Below, piece after piece: positions 30,328 to 39,380 of a stretch of DNA of 46,249 nucleotides. This stretch comes from a virus. The DNA lies in the IMG/VR virus record IMGVR_UViG_3300032401_000021, positions 1-46,249 of that record, one strand, 5' to 3'. The notes under the pieces were generated by a model. It had not been told where the DNA came from and searched no databases. It saw nothing but the letters and a program-made list of their open reading frames with translations. Position numbers and translations under genes: made by a program. Within the stretch, counting starts at the first letter, position 1, and each line of letters begins with the position of its first letter.

Positions 30328-31872
30328 TTATGGTGTCGGAAATTCCGCGTCCAGTGTAAACTTTCCTCGTAAATAAAGTGGTCCCACGACTCCCGCTGCA
30401 GCCATAACGACGTTAGCGATACCCGATCCCATATAGTATTCCGTGACAGGGCAATCTTCAGGAGAACTTGGAGCTGTGGCAGTAGTTCCATTTGGATAAT
30501 ACACGGTCGTTCCTACGAGATACGTTATTTTCGGAGTAATCCTCATAGGTATGCCCCGAAAATGAAAGCTACTCGTCGTAGATCCGAAACTAACTCCAGA
30601 GAAATCTCGTTCTATCCGATAGTACCTCGCGCAGGCGAGAGTATCCTCTTCGAGGGATCCGCCGTAAGGACTGTAAGGTTGAGCGGAGAATCCCTCATTG
30701 AGCATAATCTTAGCAAGAGAGATTACTCCGTTGGCTTGAGATATAGTTCCAGTTCGAGACACCCAATCTGAGCCTGCTGTTAAGAATATATTCAGTCTTA
30801 GATAGTCGTCTTTGTTTGTTCCGTATATCTTGCTTTTCGTATCGGGTATCGTGACCGTGACTCGATACTCACACCATCCGGAAAGAATCGTGACCGGAAT
30901 CGCTCCAATACCCGTTACTGGGCTTGAAGGACTTCCGCCTGTTCCAAAATTTTGCTCAAATTCAATTCCTATCGTGCGAGATACGTCGCAATTCGCCCAA
31001 AAAGAAAGGGTTAGAGTTTTTCCCGCGTACTTTTTTAGATTCTCTATCTTTTGAGAAACAGCTGTAAATTTGGAAGGAGACGATCCTCCGATAACATATA
31101 TTCGATAAAAGTATTCCGAGTAGTCTTCTCCGATTGTTCCGTCCGTAGGTCCCGATAGGCTTTGCTGGGTAGGAGGAAGAGTTATAGGATCTTTGTTCAC
31201 AAACCATCTATCTGCGAGCATCGGAAGAAATCCTGATGTTCCTCTCTGCCAGTTCTGAAAGCAAGAGTTAATCAAAATGTTGCCATTGCCGACGGAATCT
31301 AAGTTCAGCGCAGGATAATTGAAGATCTTAAATATCTGATTCACTACACCTACGAGAGTCGCAAGAAGAATCTCGTCTTGAGTAGGCACAATCGGATCAA
31401 CCAATATCTCATAGGATTCTATCTTTTCATAAACATAGTCCGATAGAGTTTTGGCTTTGTTTCGTATCGCTCCGTCGATCTCTTTATACCTCAACTTAAC
31501 ATAATTCACCGTCGTTCCGTCTAACACTGCTCCCGGTAACTCCAAGGTGACATTCTCTGATTCTACTCTCTGTTTAGTGGTCACAGACATTTTAGTCTGT
31601 GGAATAGCTTCAAAAGAGTCCGGAACCTCCACAGTTTTCGGAACATATCCTATCGCCTTTGCGATGTAAATCGTACTTTTGGTACTCTGTTGAACGAATC
31701 CTCCGCGAAGCAAGATCGGTGTCTTCGCTATTAGATCTTCTACGATCCTTGATCCGACGTGATGTGCAAAAAGATTGTCCCTCAACAGGTCTTGAGAGTA
31801 ATATCGATCGCCGAGAAATTCAGGTAGGTCTCCGTCGTAGTTTAAATTAGCTCTCTTATTCATATCCGCCAT
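30328..31872 (-). CDS. Tail fibre / receptor-binding protein
   Basis: A 514-residue protein with no Cys-rich regions. The N-terminal 190 residues include GDLPEFLGDRYYSQDLLRDN and are likely to dock to the baseplate. Residues about 195-470 form a beta-rich module with NILINSCFQNWQRGTSG (near 200) and a jelly-roll pattern (TLTLSFWANCDVSRTIGIEF, then LAKIMLNEGFSAQPYSP). NxxFxxWQRGTS plus a CARYYRIE motif are common in carbohydrate-binding ends of phage fibres. It lies downstream of the baseplate genes and probably determines host range. Confidence 0.85.
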   Translation of the reverse strand: MADMNKRANLNYDGDLPEFLGDRYYSQDLLRDNLFAHHVGSRIVEDLIAKTPILLRGGFVQQSTKSTIYIAKAIGYVPKTVEVPDSFEAIPQTKMSVTTKQRVESENVTLELPGAVLDGTTVNYVKLRYKEIDGAIRNKAKTLSDYVYEKIESYEILVDPIVPTQDEILLATLVGVVNQIFKIFNYPALNLDSVGNGNILINSCFQNWQRGTSGFLPMLADRWFVNKDPITLPPTQQSLSGPTDGTIGEDYSEYFYRIYVIGGSSPSKFTAVSQKIENLKKYAGKTLTLSFWANCDVSRTIGIEFEQNFGTGGSPSSPVTGIGAIPVTILSGWCEYRVTVTIPDTKSKIYGTNKDDYLRLNIFLTAGSDWVSRTGTISQANGVISLAKIMLNEGFSAQPYSPYGGSLEEDTLACARYYRIERDFSGVSFGSTTSSFHFRGIPMRITPKITYLVGTTVYYPNGTTATAPSSPEDCPVTEYYMGSGIANVVMAAAGVVGPLYLRGKFTLDAEFPTP

Positions 31873-31881
31873 TTATTCCTC

Positions 31882-32170
31882 CTATAGATGTATTATTCCA
31901 TTTTCGTACGGAATTAAATTGTTATCCTCATCTTTATAGCAAATACAAAGATTTAGATACGCATTCAAAGTTTTGTCCCGAATATCAAGATAGGTTTTCT
32001 CGAATCTGCGATCAGAATCATACCCAAGATATCTTCCCAGAATTTCCGGCCAAAACGGCGTAGTTCTTGTCCACCTCAAGTAGACCGTCGCCAGACAAAA
32101 TCTAATCGTTCTCCATAGAATTCTGTATAATCATAGAAGGAATAAGTCCTTCGATCAAATTCAATTTCAT
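31882..32170 (-). pseudogene. Possible frameshifted gene between baseplate and fibre genes
   Basis: The expected gene starts with ATG 32170 overlapping the stop of the gpI-like gene (ATGA) behind GGAGG. That frame ends after 22 codons. In the second frame, codons after 32170 read EIEFDRRTYSFYDYTEFYGE, then LDFVWRRST, which looks like real coding sequence. In the third frame, codons from about 32079 to 31882 read LRWTRTTPFWPEILGRYL and continue for 65 residues to the end. Two shifts would be needed to join these. Either sequencing indels, programmed shifts or true decay could explain it. I could not tell which without other data. Confidence 0.5.
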
Positions 32171-32835
32171 CCTATCGTTCCTCCTTCATAGATTATAAAT
32201 ACACCACTTTCGTCCAAATACCCAAGATAGATCCTCATATATGCCGGAAGGGCGAACGTTTTGAGATCACTTACCATCTTGAATACTTGTTCGTTCGTCA
32301 ACACCACTGTATAGATTCCAAAGTGACAGTTGACGTATATGTTCCCTGGAATTTCTATTTCAGATCCCTCACCTATAAGATACATTCCGTAAGGATGTTC
32401 TCCGTCTCCTCCGAGTATCGCCCAGTTGGAGCTTTGTTCTAATTCTCCGTTGCCGGTCAATATCCAATCATCAGGATCAGAGCCTTCTCCGAGAGAATAT
32501 AACCTGGAGTCGTATCCTGCGATAGAGTCTACAATTAACTTAACGTGACTTACCCACGTTCCTCTCTTCTTATTTATCCTAATCGCATTATAGATTTTGA
32601 GCCTTATCTCTCTATCGTCGTCATAAGTGCTTATGTCGGCTCCGAATAGATACCCCAATTCTTTCAAAAATTCCGAAGGACATCTCTCCACTCTTGAAAA
32701 GTTTGAGATGGATTTTGCGTTCTCAAACCACTCTATGAACAGATCGTCCAACTTATTCGTTAAAGCAATTAGAGCTTCATCCGGATAATCTCGAAAGACT
32801 TTCGGAAAAAAATTTATTGAAGGTACTGGGATCAT
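32167..32835 (-). CDS. Baseplate protein gpI-like (tail protein I family)
   Basis: A 222-residue protein next to the baseplate J-like gene, as in P2-like phages. Residues about 28-95 (DDLFIEWFENAKSISNFSRV, then FLKELGYLFGADISTYDDDREIR) and the RLKIYNAIRINKKRGTWVSH segment fit the family pattern, where RxLI..A ..+KGT is typical. The C-terminal half has beta strands and a Gly/Asp-rich loop. It acts in the baseplate wedge. ATG overlaps the J-like gene by one base. Confidence 0.78.
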   Translation of the reverse strand: MIPVPSINFFPKVFRDYPDEALIALTNKLDDLFIEWFENAKSISNFSRVERCPSEFLKELGYLFGADISTYDDDREIRLKIYNAIRINKKRGTWVSHVKLIVDSIAGYDSRLYSLGEGSDPDDWILTGNGELEQSSNWAILGGDGEHPYGMYLIGEGSEIEIPGNIYVNCHFGIYTVVLTNEQVFKMVSDLKTFALPAYMRIYLGYLDESGVFIIYEGGTIG

Positions 32836-34583
32836 TATAAGATCTCCGTCGTCACAATCGTTCCTATCGTCGAGATACTGTTTGAACTAAAATTAACGGG
32901 AAAGATCCAGGGCACAGACACGTTAATATGATCTATACCCTTTATGATCGCAAGCGTGGATATGACCTTAGACTCTTGGAGACTTACGCCTAACGAAGGA
33001 GCTTCTACGTACGCTATCAACGAAGCTATCTGCGAATAGTTGGATTTTCCGAATGTCGTTTCCCAGATGGAATTAAGTAGTGAGACTGTGTCTTCTATTC
33101 CATTTTGAGAGTAGTACGATTTAATTTCCGCCGTTCTTTCTGATAAGATCAGTCTTACACCCAATTCATACATCGGATTTAGATCAGAGAAGGTATATCC
33201 CGACTCGACTTTATAGCTGCTCGTAAAATCTACGGGTGCATAATTCGCGTCTGTTACGCGTACATCGACGGAAGATAGAATTGTCTTGTCAGTAAGATAA
33301 TTCTTAAGTTCTGTCTTTAACGCGGAACTTAATGCTCCTCCTCCGTTAGGGACACAGGTCACTCTGCAAGACAGTAGCCCGTAGTAATTCTCGTCGATTC
33401 TTGACGTGGATATTCCGCCAAAGGCCTGAATAAGTACAAGACCATCGTCCTTTGTGACGAATCGTTCTTGCTTCTTGGTCAACATAGGACCAATAATCTT
33501 CGCGGAATCTATACTCTCTCTATCGTCTCCTCCAGAAAAGTAATCCGTATTAGTCACACCCTTAACGTATTCATTTCCTCCACCGTAAGAATTTATCTTG
33601 TCCAGAGCGTTGACATTAGAAAGAAGACCCCCACCGGAAGCGTATTCCGGAATAATGTCGAATGCTTCTGGGATCTTACCGTAGTTTCCATCGCCAAACA
33701 AGATATATCCCGACTCGTCTGAGTTGTATAACAACCTATAATGTTTGTCCGTGGACGCGGAATTCAGTAGAGTATCCACCCTCACCCATAGTTCGTCGTT
33801 TATAACTATCGAAACGCTTTCTTCTAACAGCCCTATCTCCGAGATATTGAACGTTTGCCATTTAGATATTCCGTCGGATTGACCCAAACTTGAGAAAGAA
33901 TCCGGGGCAGTTTGTTGGTACGCGGTCGTAGAAAAGTAGAGTTTCTTAATGTAATGAGTTCCTGATCCCTCGTCTTCTATGGCGATAGGCAAACCTAAGA
34001 AAGCATTCTTCTTATTCGAGGCTAATTTGATTTCTGTCTCGGAGACCTTTATGGCATAGTAGTCTGTGCCTGTCTCCAGTGGAGTAGGGAGAAGGTTAGT
34101 CGTCGATACTCTAACGAGACCACCCGTAACATAGTCTTCTCCGACTGTTAAAGAATTCGTAGAAACGTCCGCCATGAAAGATTCTACACTTTCTTCGACG
34201 ACCACGTCTTCACGAGCCTCGAATCTTAATGAAGAAAAGTTCACCCCCCCTGGACTAACTCCGATTAAATCTTTCTTTTCTACAGTTATCGGAAAAACCG
34301 TTTCAGGCGAAAGATAAAAAGTCAGAGTACCTTGCGAGGTTCTTCTTGGTCTGATCTCATAATCTATGAGTTTCAAAAGATCCTTAACGGATTGAAATGT
34401 AAACGCTGTCCTTATGTAAGATTGATTCGCGTTTAGATCTTGTATAGTAGCGATAACGTCCCCTACTCCAGATACCATTCTCTTAAAGAATTCCGGTTTA
34501 TCTATCAGGTCTGGATCGGAGTTTATGTCGTTCATAATCTCAAGAAAAGACCTACTCGTAGTTTTAATCGGATTTGTGGACAT
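32835..34583 (-). CDS. Baseplate J/gp47-like wedge protein
   Basis: A 582-residue protein, longer than the P2 gpJ of about 300 residues and closer to the large wedge proteins. The helical N-terminus is followed by a beta-rich middle. The YILFGDGNYGKIPEAF motif is the hallmark GDGxxGxxP loop of the baseplate J family, and KTELKNYLTDKTILSSVDV follows later. It forms the wedge around the hub. It overlaps the gp25-like gene by a single base (34583). Confidence 0.88.
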   Translation of the reverse strand: MSTNPIKTTSRSFLEIMNDINSDPDLIDKPEFFKRMVSGVGDVIATIQDLNANQSYIRTAFTFQSVKDLLKLIDYEIRPRRTSQGTLTFYLSPETVFPITVEKKDLIGVSPGGVNFSSLRFEAREDVVVEESVESFMADVSTNSLTVGEDYVTGGLVRVSTTNLLPTPLETGTDYYAIKVSETEIKLASNKKNAFLGLPIAIEDEGSGTHYIKKLYFSTTAYQQTAPDSFSSLGQSDGISKWQTFNISEIGLLEESVSIVINDELWVRVDTLLNSASTDKHYRLLYNSDESGYILFGDGNYGKIPEAFDIIPEYASGGGLLSNVNALDKINSYGGGNEYVKGVTNTDYFSGGDDRESIDSAKIIGPMLTKKQERFVTKDDGLVLIQAFGGISTSRIDENYYGLLSCRVTCVPNGGGALSSALKTELKNYLTDKTILSSVDVRVTDANYAPVDFTSSYKVESGYTFSDLNPMYELGVRLILSERTAEIKSYYSQNGIEDTVSLLNSIWETTFGKSNYSQIASLIAYVEAPSLGVSLQESKVISTLAIIKGIDHINVSVPWIFPVNFSSNSISTIGTIVTTEIL

Positions 34584-34993
34584 TAGGAACTCCTCCCTAC
34601 GGGTAAGGATATGGATCTGCTATCGCTATAATCTGCATACAGAAAGTAGATCACGGTCAAGGATAGATTATCTCCACCTTCTCGAATGAATTCGATAGAA
34701 AATTGACTTAAAGCGATTCTCCTATCGGGATAGTTGTCTTCTCCACTTGTTACTCGTTGATTACGCAAAGCAATAGCTTGAGCGATATCGTATCTCAGCC
34801 CGATCTGCAAAGTTAGTCCGTTAGGGTAGTTTTCGTATTCCGTCACACCGGCTCCAAAAGATCGCGCGTAAAACATAGACCTCTTCGATTGCAGTAATTC
34901 AGAAACGAGGTCGAATCTACATTCTTCTTGAAGAGAATTTTTTCCGTGATAGAAAAAATAATCCGAACTGAATTGAGTATTGTCTTGCATCAT
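34583..34993 (-). CDS. gp25/gpW-like baseplate wedge protein
   Basis: A 136-residue protein between the spike and the J-like gene, the usual place of gpW/gp25. The middle reads LQIGLRYDIAQAIALRNQRV, and the C-terminal strands LSQFSIEFIREGGDNLSLTV resemble the gp25 fold. The start overlaps the spike gene by ATGA. It forms the trigger element of the wedge. Position is the main evidence. Confidence 0.72.
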   Translation of the reverse strand: MMQDNTQFSSDYFFYHGKNSLQEECRFDLVSELLQSKRSMFYARSFGAGVTEYENYPNGLTLQIGLRYDIAQAIALRNQRVTSGEDNYPDRRIALSQFSIEFIREGGDNLSLTVIYFLYADYSDSRSISLPVGRSS

Positions 34994-35634
34994 TCTCCCT
35001 TTATTTTAGACGAGACTATATTAGGTTTAATCGGAGCCAGAGCGAGGGGAGGAGACGTCGGGCTGCCAAGAGAAATTGCATTATGAGTATGCGCAGATAG
35101 CCAAGTCATCAATGATCCCAAGAAAGAGTCCAAGGCCGTCCCTAAGACGAACGCTTCCGTTCCCGCTAACATCTTTATTTGTTTGCTCAAAATCTCTAAC
35201 TGATCTCCGGATAACTTAATATTATCAACGCCTATGTCCAAGCTCTTATTCTTATATTTGATTTTCTGCTGTGATCTCTTTGGATCCTCAAACAAAATAT
35301 GATTCTCCGCGTCTCCGTCATAATTCTTACAAGATTCAAAGCTCTCCGAAGCCGATCCCAAATACACTGCCCTATTACGATTTCCTGATATAAAATAAAC
35401 CTCTACATAGGAATCTATGGTCGGAACACTCATAGAATGTTTGTCCCTCGGATAAGCCCAGATCCCTTCCGATTCTCTCAAAATATTCAATTCTGGAATG
35501 ACGACTAACACCCGACCTTTCTTTAGAGGATCTTCATTCTGTACAATTTGAGCAATATAGTGTCGAAGAAACGTGGTCTCCCTTCTCACTATCCTCTCCA
35601 ATAGACCGGTTATGTCGTGGATGTCATCGTTCAT
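34990..35634 (-). CDS. Baseplate spike / gpV-like OB-fold protein
   Basis: A 214-residue protein from ATG 35634, which overlaps the end of the hub gene (ATGA). An ATG 99 bases upstream lies within the hub gene and is not used. The N-terminal part has an OB-fold entry (QIVQNEDPLKKGRVLVVIP), as in gpV and gp5. The C-terminal tail HTHNAISLGSPTSPPLAL is typical of the family, where HTH...G.T..P occurs. It forms the membrane-piercing spike on the hub. No lysozyme domain is visible. Confidence 0.85.
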   Translation of the reverse strand: MNDDIHDITGLLERIVRRETTFLRHYIAQIVQNEDPLKKGRVLVVIPELNILRESEGIWAYPRDKHSMSVPTIDSYVEVYFISGNRNRAVYLGSASESFESCKNYDGDAENHILFEDPKRSQQKIKYKNKSLDIGVDNIKLSGDQLEILSKQIKMLAGTEAFVLGTALDSFLGSLMTWLSAHTHNAISLGSPTSPPLALAPIKPNIVSSKIKGE

Positions 35635-36935
35635 GCGACGTAAGATCCTCCAGACGCCGTGAACATATCCACGATCTCCACATCCCCTTGATAGCCTTGT
35701 TGAGTTATCTCGTGAGTCACTTTTCTGATCCAAAATTTGTAATTCTTGTTTTTGAAAACATCGGGAAAACCTTCGGCTGTTTCATTTGTAAAGATTTTAT
35801 CCAGACCGCCCAAACTATTCTTCTTCTCAGATTGATCCTCAAAAATCGCTCTCATAGAAGATGTCGCCATAGTGTTTCCAAGAATCTTACAAGTTATCTT
35901 AAATCCAAGTCCTTGAGGCGCGGTTGTTTCCGTGCTTGCAACAAAGAATCCTTTCTTAACGAGGGTCTCAAACTCGTTGATCGCTAACCAATCTTTCAAT
36001 AGATCAGATCTCGCGGCAAGGTTTGGTTGAGTCTTGAGCATCGCCCGCACTTTTTCAGGTTTGAATTTGTAGACTATCGTAGACTCCGTCGCAGCGTTAT
36101 ATCGTATAAATTGAGGTTGACCTGCGACCATGACTATCTGGACATTGTCACCCGCGCCTCCACCAGATTGAGACCAATCATAGCTCTTAACAAGGCAAGC
36201 GTTCTCCCCTTTCTTATACATATAATTGAAAGTCATAAAGCTCCCTCTTTCCGCCTGACTCTTTAGCTTTGCATAATTTTTTTGCGACAGAGAATCCATT
36301 GTCGCGAACAGACCCACTCGCTCTCCTGATGGGGTCGTCGCCAATTCAAACAGTGCGCCCCACTCGAAGCTCAATCTCCTTAAGAAATTGACGTGACTCT
36401 CATACTGCATAACGTATGTGTCTTCCGTTATTCTCTCCTTTCCTCTCGGAAAAGATATATACTGATTCTTTTTTGAGATAACTAATAGACTCATGACTTC
36501 AGAGATTACTGTCGCTTTAGTTCCCGTCCGGAACACCTTATTGTAGATCCCTGCAGAATACTCCCTGCCGATAAAATTGCAGTTGTACACCTTTACGCCC
36601 TTGTCGCTCGCACTCCCTGACGGCGATTGTATTATAGCCCGTATTCCTGTTCGATTAAACGCACCCGTCGTCTGATCTTTATCTTCCTTGAATGTAGAGA
36701 AGAACACGGGATTCTTCTTGTACCCGAATTCTATGTTTATCGGCTTTCCCATTCGCAAGATATTCCCATAGTAGTCCGTCGGATCGTAAATTGAGAGAGA
36801 TCCAGACAATAGTTTACCGGTCTCTTCGGTGAGAGAGAATCGAATGACCTGCTGGGTCATTATGGACATAGATTGTTTAATACTGTCCGCGGACAACTTG
36901 AAATAACTGCTGTCTCGATTGATCAATCCTATCAT
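35631..36935 (-). CDS. Baseplate hub protein (gpD / gp27-like)
   Basis: A 434-residue protein upstream of the spike. The N-terminus has ETGKLLSGSLSIYDPTDYYG and a beta-barrel-rich body with YNCNFIGREYSAGIYNKVFR, and FWIRKVTHEITQQGYQGDVE at the end. This matches the late control D (gpD) hub family in domain order and position. It bridges tail tube and spike as a trimer. ATG 36935 overlaps the gene before it. Confidence 0.82.
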   Translation of the reverse strand: MIGLINRDSSYFKLSADSIKQSMSIMTQQVIRFSLTEETGKLLSGSLSIYDPTDYYGNILRMGKPINIEFGYKKNPVFFSTFKEDKDQTTGAFNRTGIRAIIQSPSGSASDKGVKVYNCNFIGREYSAGIYNKVFRTGTKATVISEVMSLLVISKKNQYISFPRGKERITEDTYVMQYESHVNFLRRLSFEWGALFELATTPSGERVGLFATMDSLSQKNYAKLKSQAERGSFMTFNYMYKKGENACLVKSYDWSQSGGGAGDNVQIVMVAGQPQFIRYNAATESTIVYKFKPEKVRAMLKTQPNLAARSDLLKDWLAINEFETLVKKGFFVASTETTAPQGLGFKITCKILGNTMATSSMRAIFEDQSEKKNSLGGLDKIFTNETAEGFPDVFKNKNYKFWIRKVTHEITQQGYQGDVEIVDMFTASGGSYVA

Positions 36936-37210
36936 AGTAAGCTCGGAATTTCCAAAATTTTAAATCGGTACAAGTTAAAGTTAGACTCCACAAATTTAAT
37001 CTTGTTGTGCTCAATGATCTTATAAGATTCACCTTCCGCGTCTGCGCCATATATGTCCCTTCGAGAAGCTATCTCGTCGACGAAGCTTCCCGAATATACT
37101 GGGATAGTCTTCAGTTTTGGATATGTAGGTATCTCTCGAAGCTCACGGACCGGAATCTTTCTTCCGTCAAAAGTTATGAAAGAGACAGTATTCTGATTTA
37201 TATAACGCAC
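36932..37210 (-). CDS. Small baseplate / tail protein X-like protein
   Basis: A 92-residue protein with TFDGRKIPVRELREIPTYPK, then SFVDEIASRRDIYGADAEGE and YKIIEHNKIK. The size, the DEIA and DIYG motifs and the position between hub gpD and the upstream tail protein fit tail protein X, a LysM-like hub component. I call it by context; the family match is loose. Confidence 0.65.
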   Translation of the reverse strand: MRYINQNTVSFITFDGRKIPVRELREIPTYPKLKTIPVYSGSFVDEIASRRDIYGADAEGESYKIIEHNKIKFVESNFNLYRFKILEIPSLL

Positions 37211-37211
37211 G

Positions 37212-37799
37212 TCAAAAGTTCCTCTTAGATTCTTGTCCTGTGAGCATAGAATAACTGCTCTCTATCATTCCAGCAAAAGAAGAAACTTTTCTGAAGACCT
37301 CTTCAGCAAGGTACAGAGGATTCTGCTCGTCTAACCAAAGTTCTATCTCCAGCTCGGAATACTGGGGCATTCCCAACTCGTTCACCCATCCTGCTTTGTG
37401 TGTCGCATCGCATTTTGCGACGTAGTAGACAAGAGGAGTAGACCCTACTCCATAATTGTACAGCACTTGAGGATTCGGTTTGAATTGTCCACCAAAGACC
37501 CCCAGTAGTCCCGTCGCCTGATTTCGGAGGTTATCAAATTGTTTAAGTAAGAGAACGTTTCCCACAGAATTGTTCCTTTTGATCAGGGGAAGAGTGAAAG
37601 ACACCTTCCTGTTTCCGCCTCCTCCATATATGACTGGTTGATAATTGAGTCCAGGAATCGGAGTCTCAGAATAGACAATTCCCTTACTGTCCTTTATATC
37701 TCCAGGAATAAGTGGGGTCGTTATCAACTGCTTATTGTCGATGTCAAACATAAAGAAAGGTAAGTGGAAAGAGGTTTTCGGCAGATTCAATTTCGCCAT
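37212..37799 (-). CDS. Tail protein of the hub region (unassigned)
   Basis: A 195-residue protein between tape measure and small baseplate protein. Residues include ETPIPGLNYQPVIYGGGGNR, KVSFTLPLIKRNNSVGN and a C-terminal LEIELWLDEQNPLYLAEEVF. It resembles proteins that cap the tape measure in contractile systems, which include a CIS tube/LysM type, but the match is weak. Position and a single-base overlap with the tape measure (37799) support a tail assembly role. Confidence 0.62.
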   Translation of the reverse strand: MAKLNLPKTSFHLPFFMFDIDNKQLITTPLIPGDIKDSKGIVYSETPIPGLNYQPVIYGGGGNRKVSFTLPLIKRNNSVGNVLLLKQFDNLRNQATGLLGVFGGQFKPNPQVLYNYGVGSTPLVYYVAKCDATHKAGWVNELGMPQYSELEIELWLDEQNPLYLAEEVFRKVSSFAGMIESSYSMLTGQESKRNF

Positions 37800-39094
37800 T
37801 ATCTTTGACCTCTTCTTCTTTCTTCCTCTCTCAAGGCGTCGTTAACGCCCTTTGAGATTATGTTAGCATAATTCTGCGGATCTAACGGCTGATCCTTCGG
37901 AAGCTCAACATTCAGTACGATATTAGAATGATTCGTCTGGGAGTTGTTTACTGTTTGAGATCCTGCGATCACTTGTCCTTTCGGACTGCCGACAGCGTTC
38001 CAATTCTTCTCCACGGAAGAAACTCCCGCCACGACACCTTCTTTAGTCTTATTCCATCTTTCCGATGTCCTTTCTTTGTATTCCTCGCTAGATTTCCTTC
38101 TCTCATCCATAAGCTGTCCGGCCTTTTCAAAGTCGCCGGAAAGAGTCGCGGCTGCGATGCGACCGACGAAAACGACATCTCTGAGAGCAGAAACGATCGT
38201 GTCTATGATTTGTGCGAGCGCAGCGAATACCGGAATTAGCTCTGTACCCGCGATGGAGCCCAGTACACGAAAGAGTTGACCTATGTATTCCACATCTACC
38301 GATCCAAAATTGAATACGTCGAAAAGTCTACTTAACGAATCACCAATATCGCTTATGAACGGCATCGCTCCTCCAAAGGCCTCTGCAAAACCCTCGTAAA
38401 ATTGATTCACCCAGTAGACTATATTGATTACGGAATCTATAATGAATTCTACAATCGGCTCCAACAACATTTGCGCGAATAAAAATATCGCCGTGATCTT
38501 AAACAGAATCAGGTTGAATACTTCTGATGTTGTTTTAGTCATCTTTCCGAATCTTTTTTCTATCCCACCAATCAAGTAGTTCCATAGATTTTGTATTGTC
38601 TCGGACATACCACGAAAGACGGACACGACAGCGCGGAACACGTTAGCAAGGTAAGTCCCCCATTGGACGAACATCGCCCTGTGATCCCTTGTCCAATTTA
38701 AGAAAGATTGCAACATAGGGATCATTTCTTTTCGTAGAGGCCATAGAAAGTTTCTTAAAAATATATCAGAAGCTATGCTCGCCGTGTTTGCTATTTCCGG
38801 GATATTGGAACTGATCTTACTCATAGCTGACGTGATTGCTCCAGCGATTAAAGTTCCTTTCGCCATCGCCCAAGCCCCGAATCCATTCGTTTCATTCTTT
38901 GCCGATTCGTTAGCTTTAGTCTGGGAAGATTTTTGACTATCTGTCATCTTTTTTCCGGACTTGTTAGAAGACTCTTGCACAGAATTCTCTGTCTTCTCAA
39001 ACGCCTTCTCGAAGATAGCTAAAGAATCCATCATACTCTTTATTCCTGTCTTGAATGAATCAGGATCAAAGGTCAACGCTATGTCAGGCTCCAC
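37799..39094 (-). CDS. Tape measure protein
   Basis: A 431-residue protein with a polar N-terminus (SVQESSNKSGKKMTDSQKSS, likely flexible), then several hydrophobic or amphipathic helical segments (about 75-250; WAMAKGTLIAGAITSAMSK and LILFKITAIFLFAQMLLEPI). It follows the tail assembly chaperone and precedes hub genes. Its length predicts a short tail of roughly 65 nm using the usual 0.15 nm per residue. The C-terminus is charged (ALREEERRRGQR). Confidence 0.85.
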   Translation of the reverse strand: MEPDIALTFDPDSFKTGIKSMMDSLAIFEKAFEKTENSVQESSNKSGKKMTDSQKSSQTKANESAKNETNGFGAWAMAKGTLIAGAITSAMSKISSNIPEIANTASIASDIFLRNFLWPLRKEMIPMLQSFLNWTRDHRAMFVQWGTYLANVFRAVVSVFRGMSETIQNLWNYLIGGIEKRFGKMTKTTSEVFNLILFKITAIFLFAQMLLEPIVEFIIDSVINIVYWVNQFYEGFAEAFGGAMPFISDIGDSLSRLFDVFNFGSVDVEYIGQLFRVLGSIAGTELIPVFAALAQIIDTIVSALRDVVFVGRIAAATLSGDFEKAGQLMDERRKSSEEYKERTSERWNKTKEGVVAGVSSVEKNWNAVGSPKGQVIAGSQTVNNSQTNHSNIVLNVELPKDQPLDPQNYANIISKGVNDALREEERRRGQR

Positions 39095-39119
39095 TTTTTC
39101 CTCCGCTTACGTGTACTAA

Positions 39120-39374
39120 TTATTCGTCTTCCGCAGATTCTTCTTTCTTATCGTTAAGTTTACTAACTCTAATCGCTTCCTTCACGAGGATCTCATACTC
39201 ATTGAAGGGAAGATCCTTAAGAACATCGTAAGAGAATCCTCCCTTACTGTAATGCCCTATCATAAACGACTCTATCAGTAGAGCTTCTTTGCTGAAGTCC
39301 AGATAATTCATCGAATTCAGCATCCATCCAATTTCGTCTTGCTCCCCGCTAACTATACACGGAGAGCGGAATCG
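39120..39374 (-). CDS. Tail assembly chaperone, -1 frameshift extension
   Basis: This 84-codon segment is in the -1 frame relative to the upstream chaperone gene and follows the slippery site (39374-39380) without a stop. It would add RFRSPCIVSGEQDEIGWMLN and then SMNYLDFSKEALLIESF to residue 273 of the upstream frame, giving a fusion of about 357 residues. It can also be read as a 67-residue ORF from an internal start at 39323, but no clear ribosome binding site supports that. This organisation is typical of the G/GT tail chaperones, where GT guides tape measure folding. Confidence 0.72.
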   Translation of the reverse strand, partial: RFRSPCIVSGEQDEIGWMLNSMNYLDFSKEALLIESFMIGHYSKGGFSYDVLKDLPFNEYEILVKEAIRVSKLNDKKEESAEDE

Positions 39375-39380
39375 AAAAAA
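39341..39380 (-). promoter_or_regulatory. Programmed -1 ribosomal frameshift signal
   Basis: On the minus strand U UUU UUC (39380-39374) is in the correct 0-frame register (codons AAU UUU UUC). After a 6-nt spacer, GCTCTCCG (39367-39360) pairs with CGGGGAGC (39348-39341) over 8 bp, with one U-G pair and an 11-nt loop that contains the 0-frame stop UAG. The -1 frame has no stop until 39120. Slippery heptamer, spacer and hairpin agree with known frameshift elements. Confidence 0.85.
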
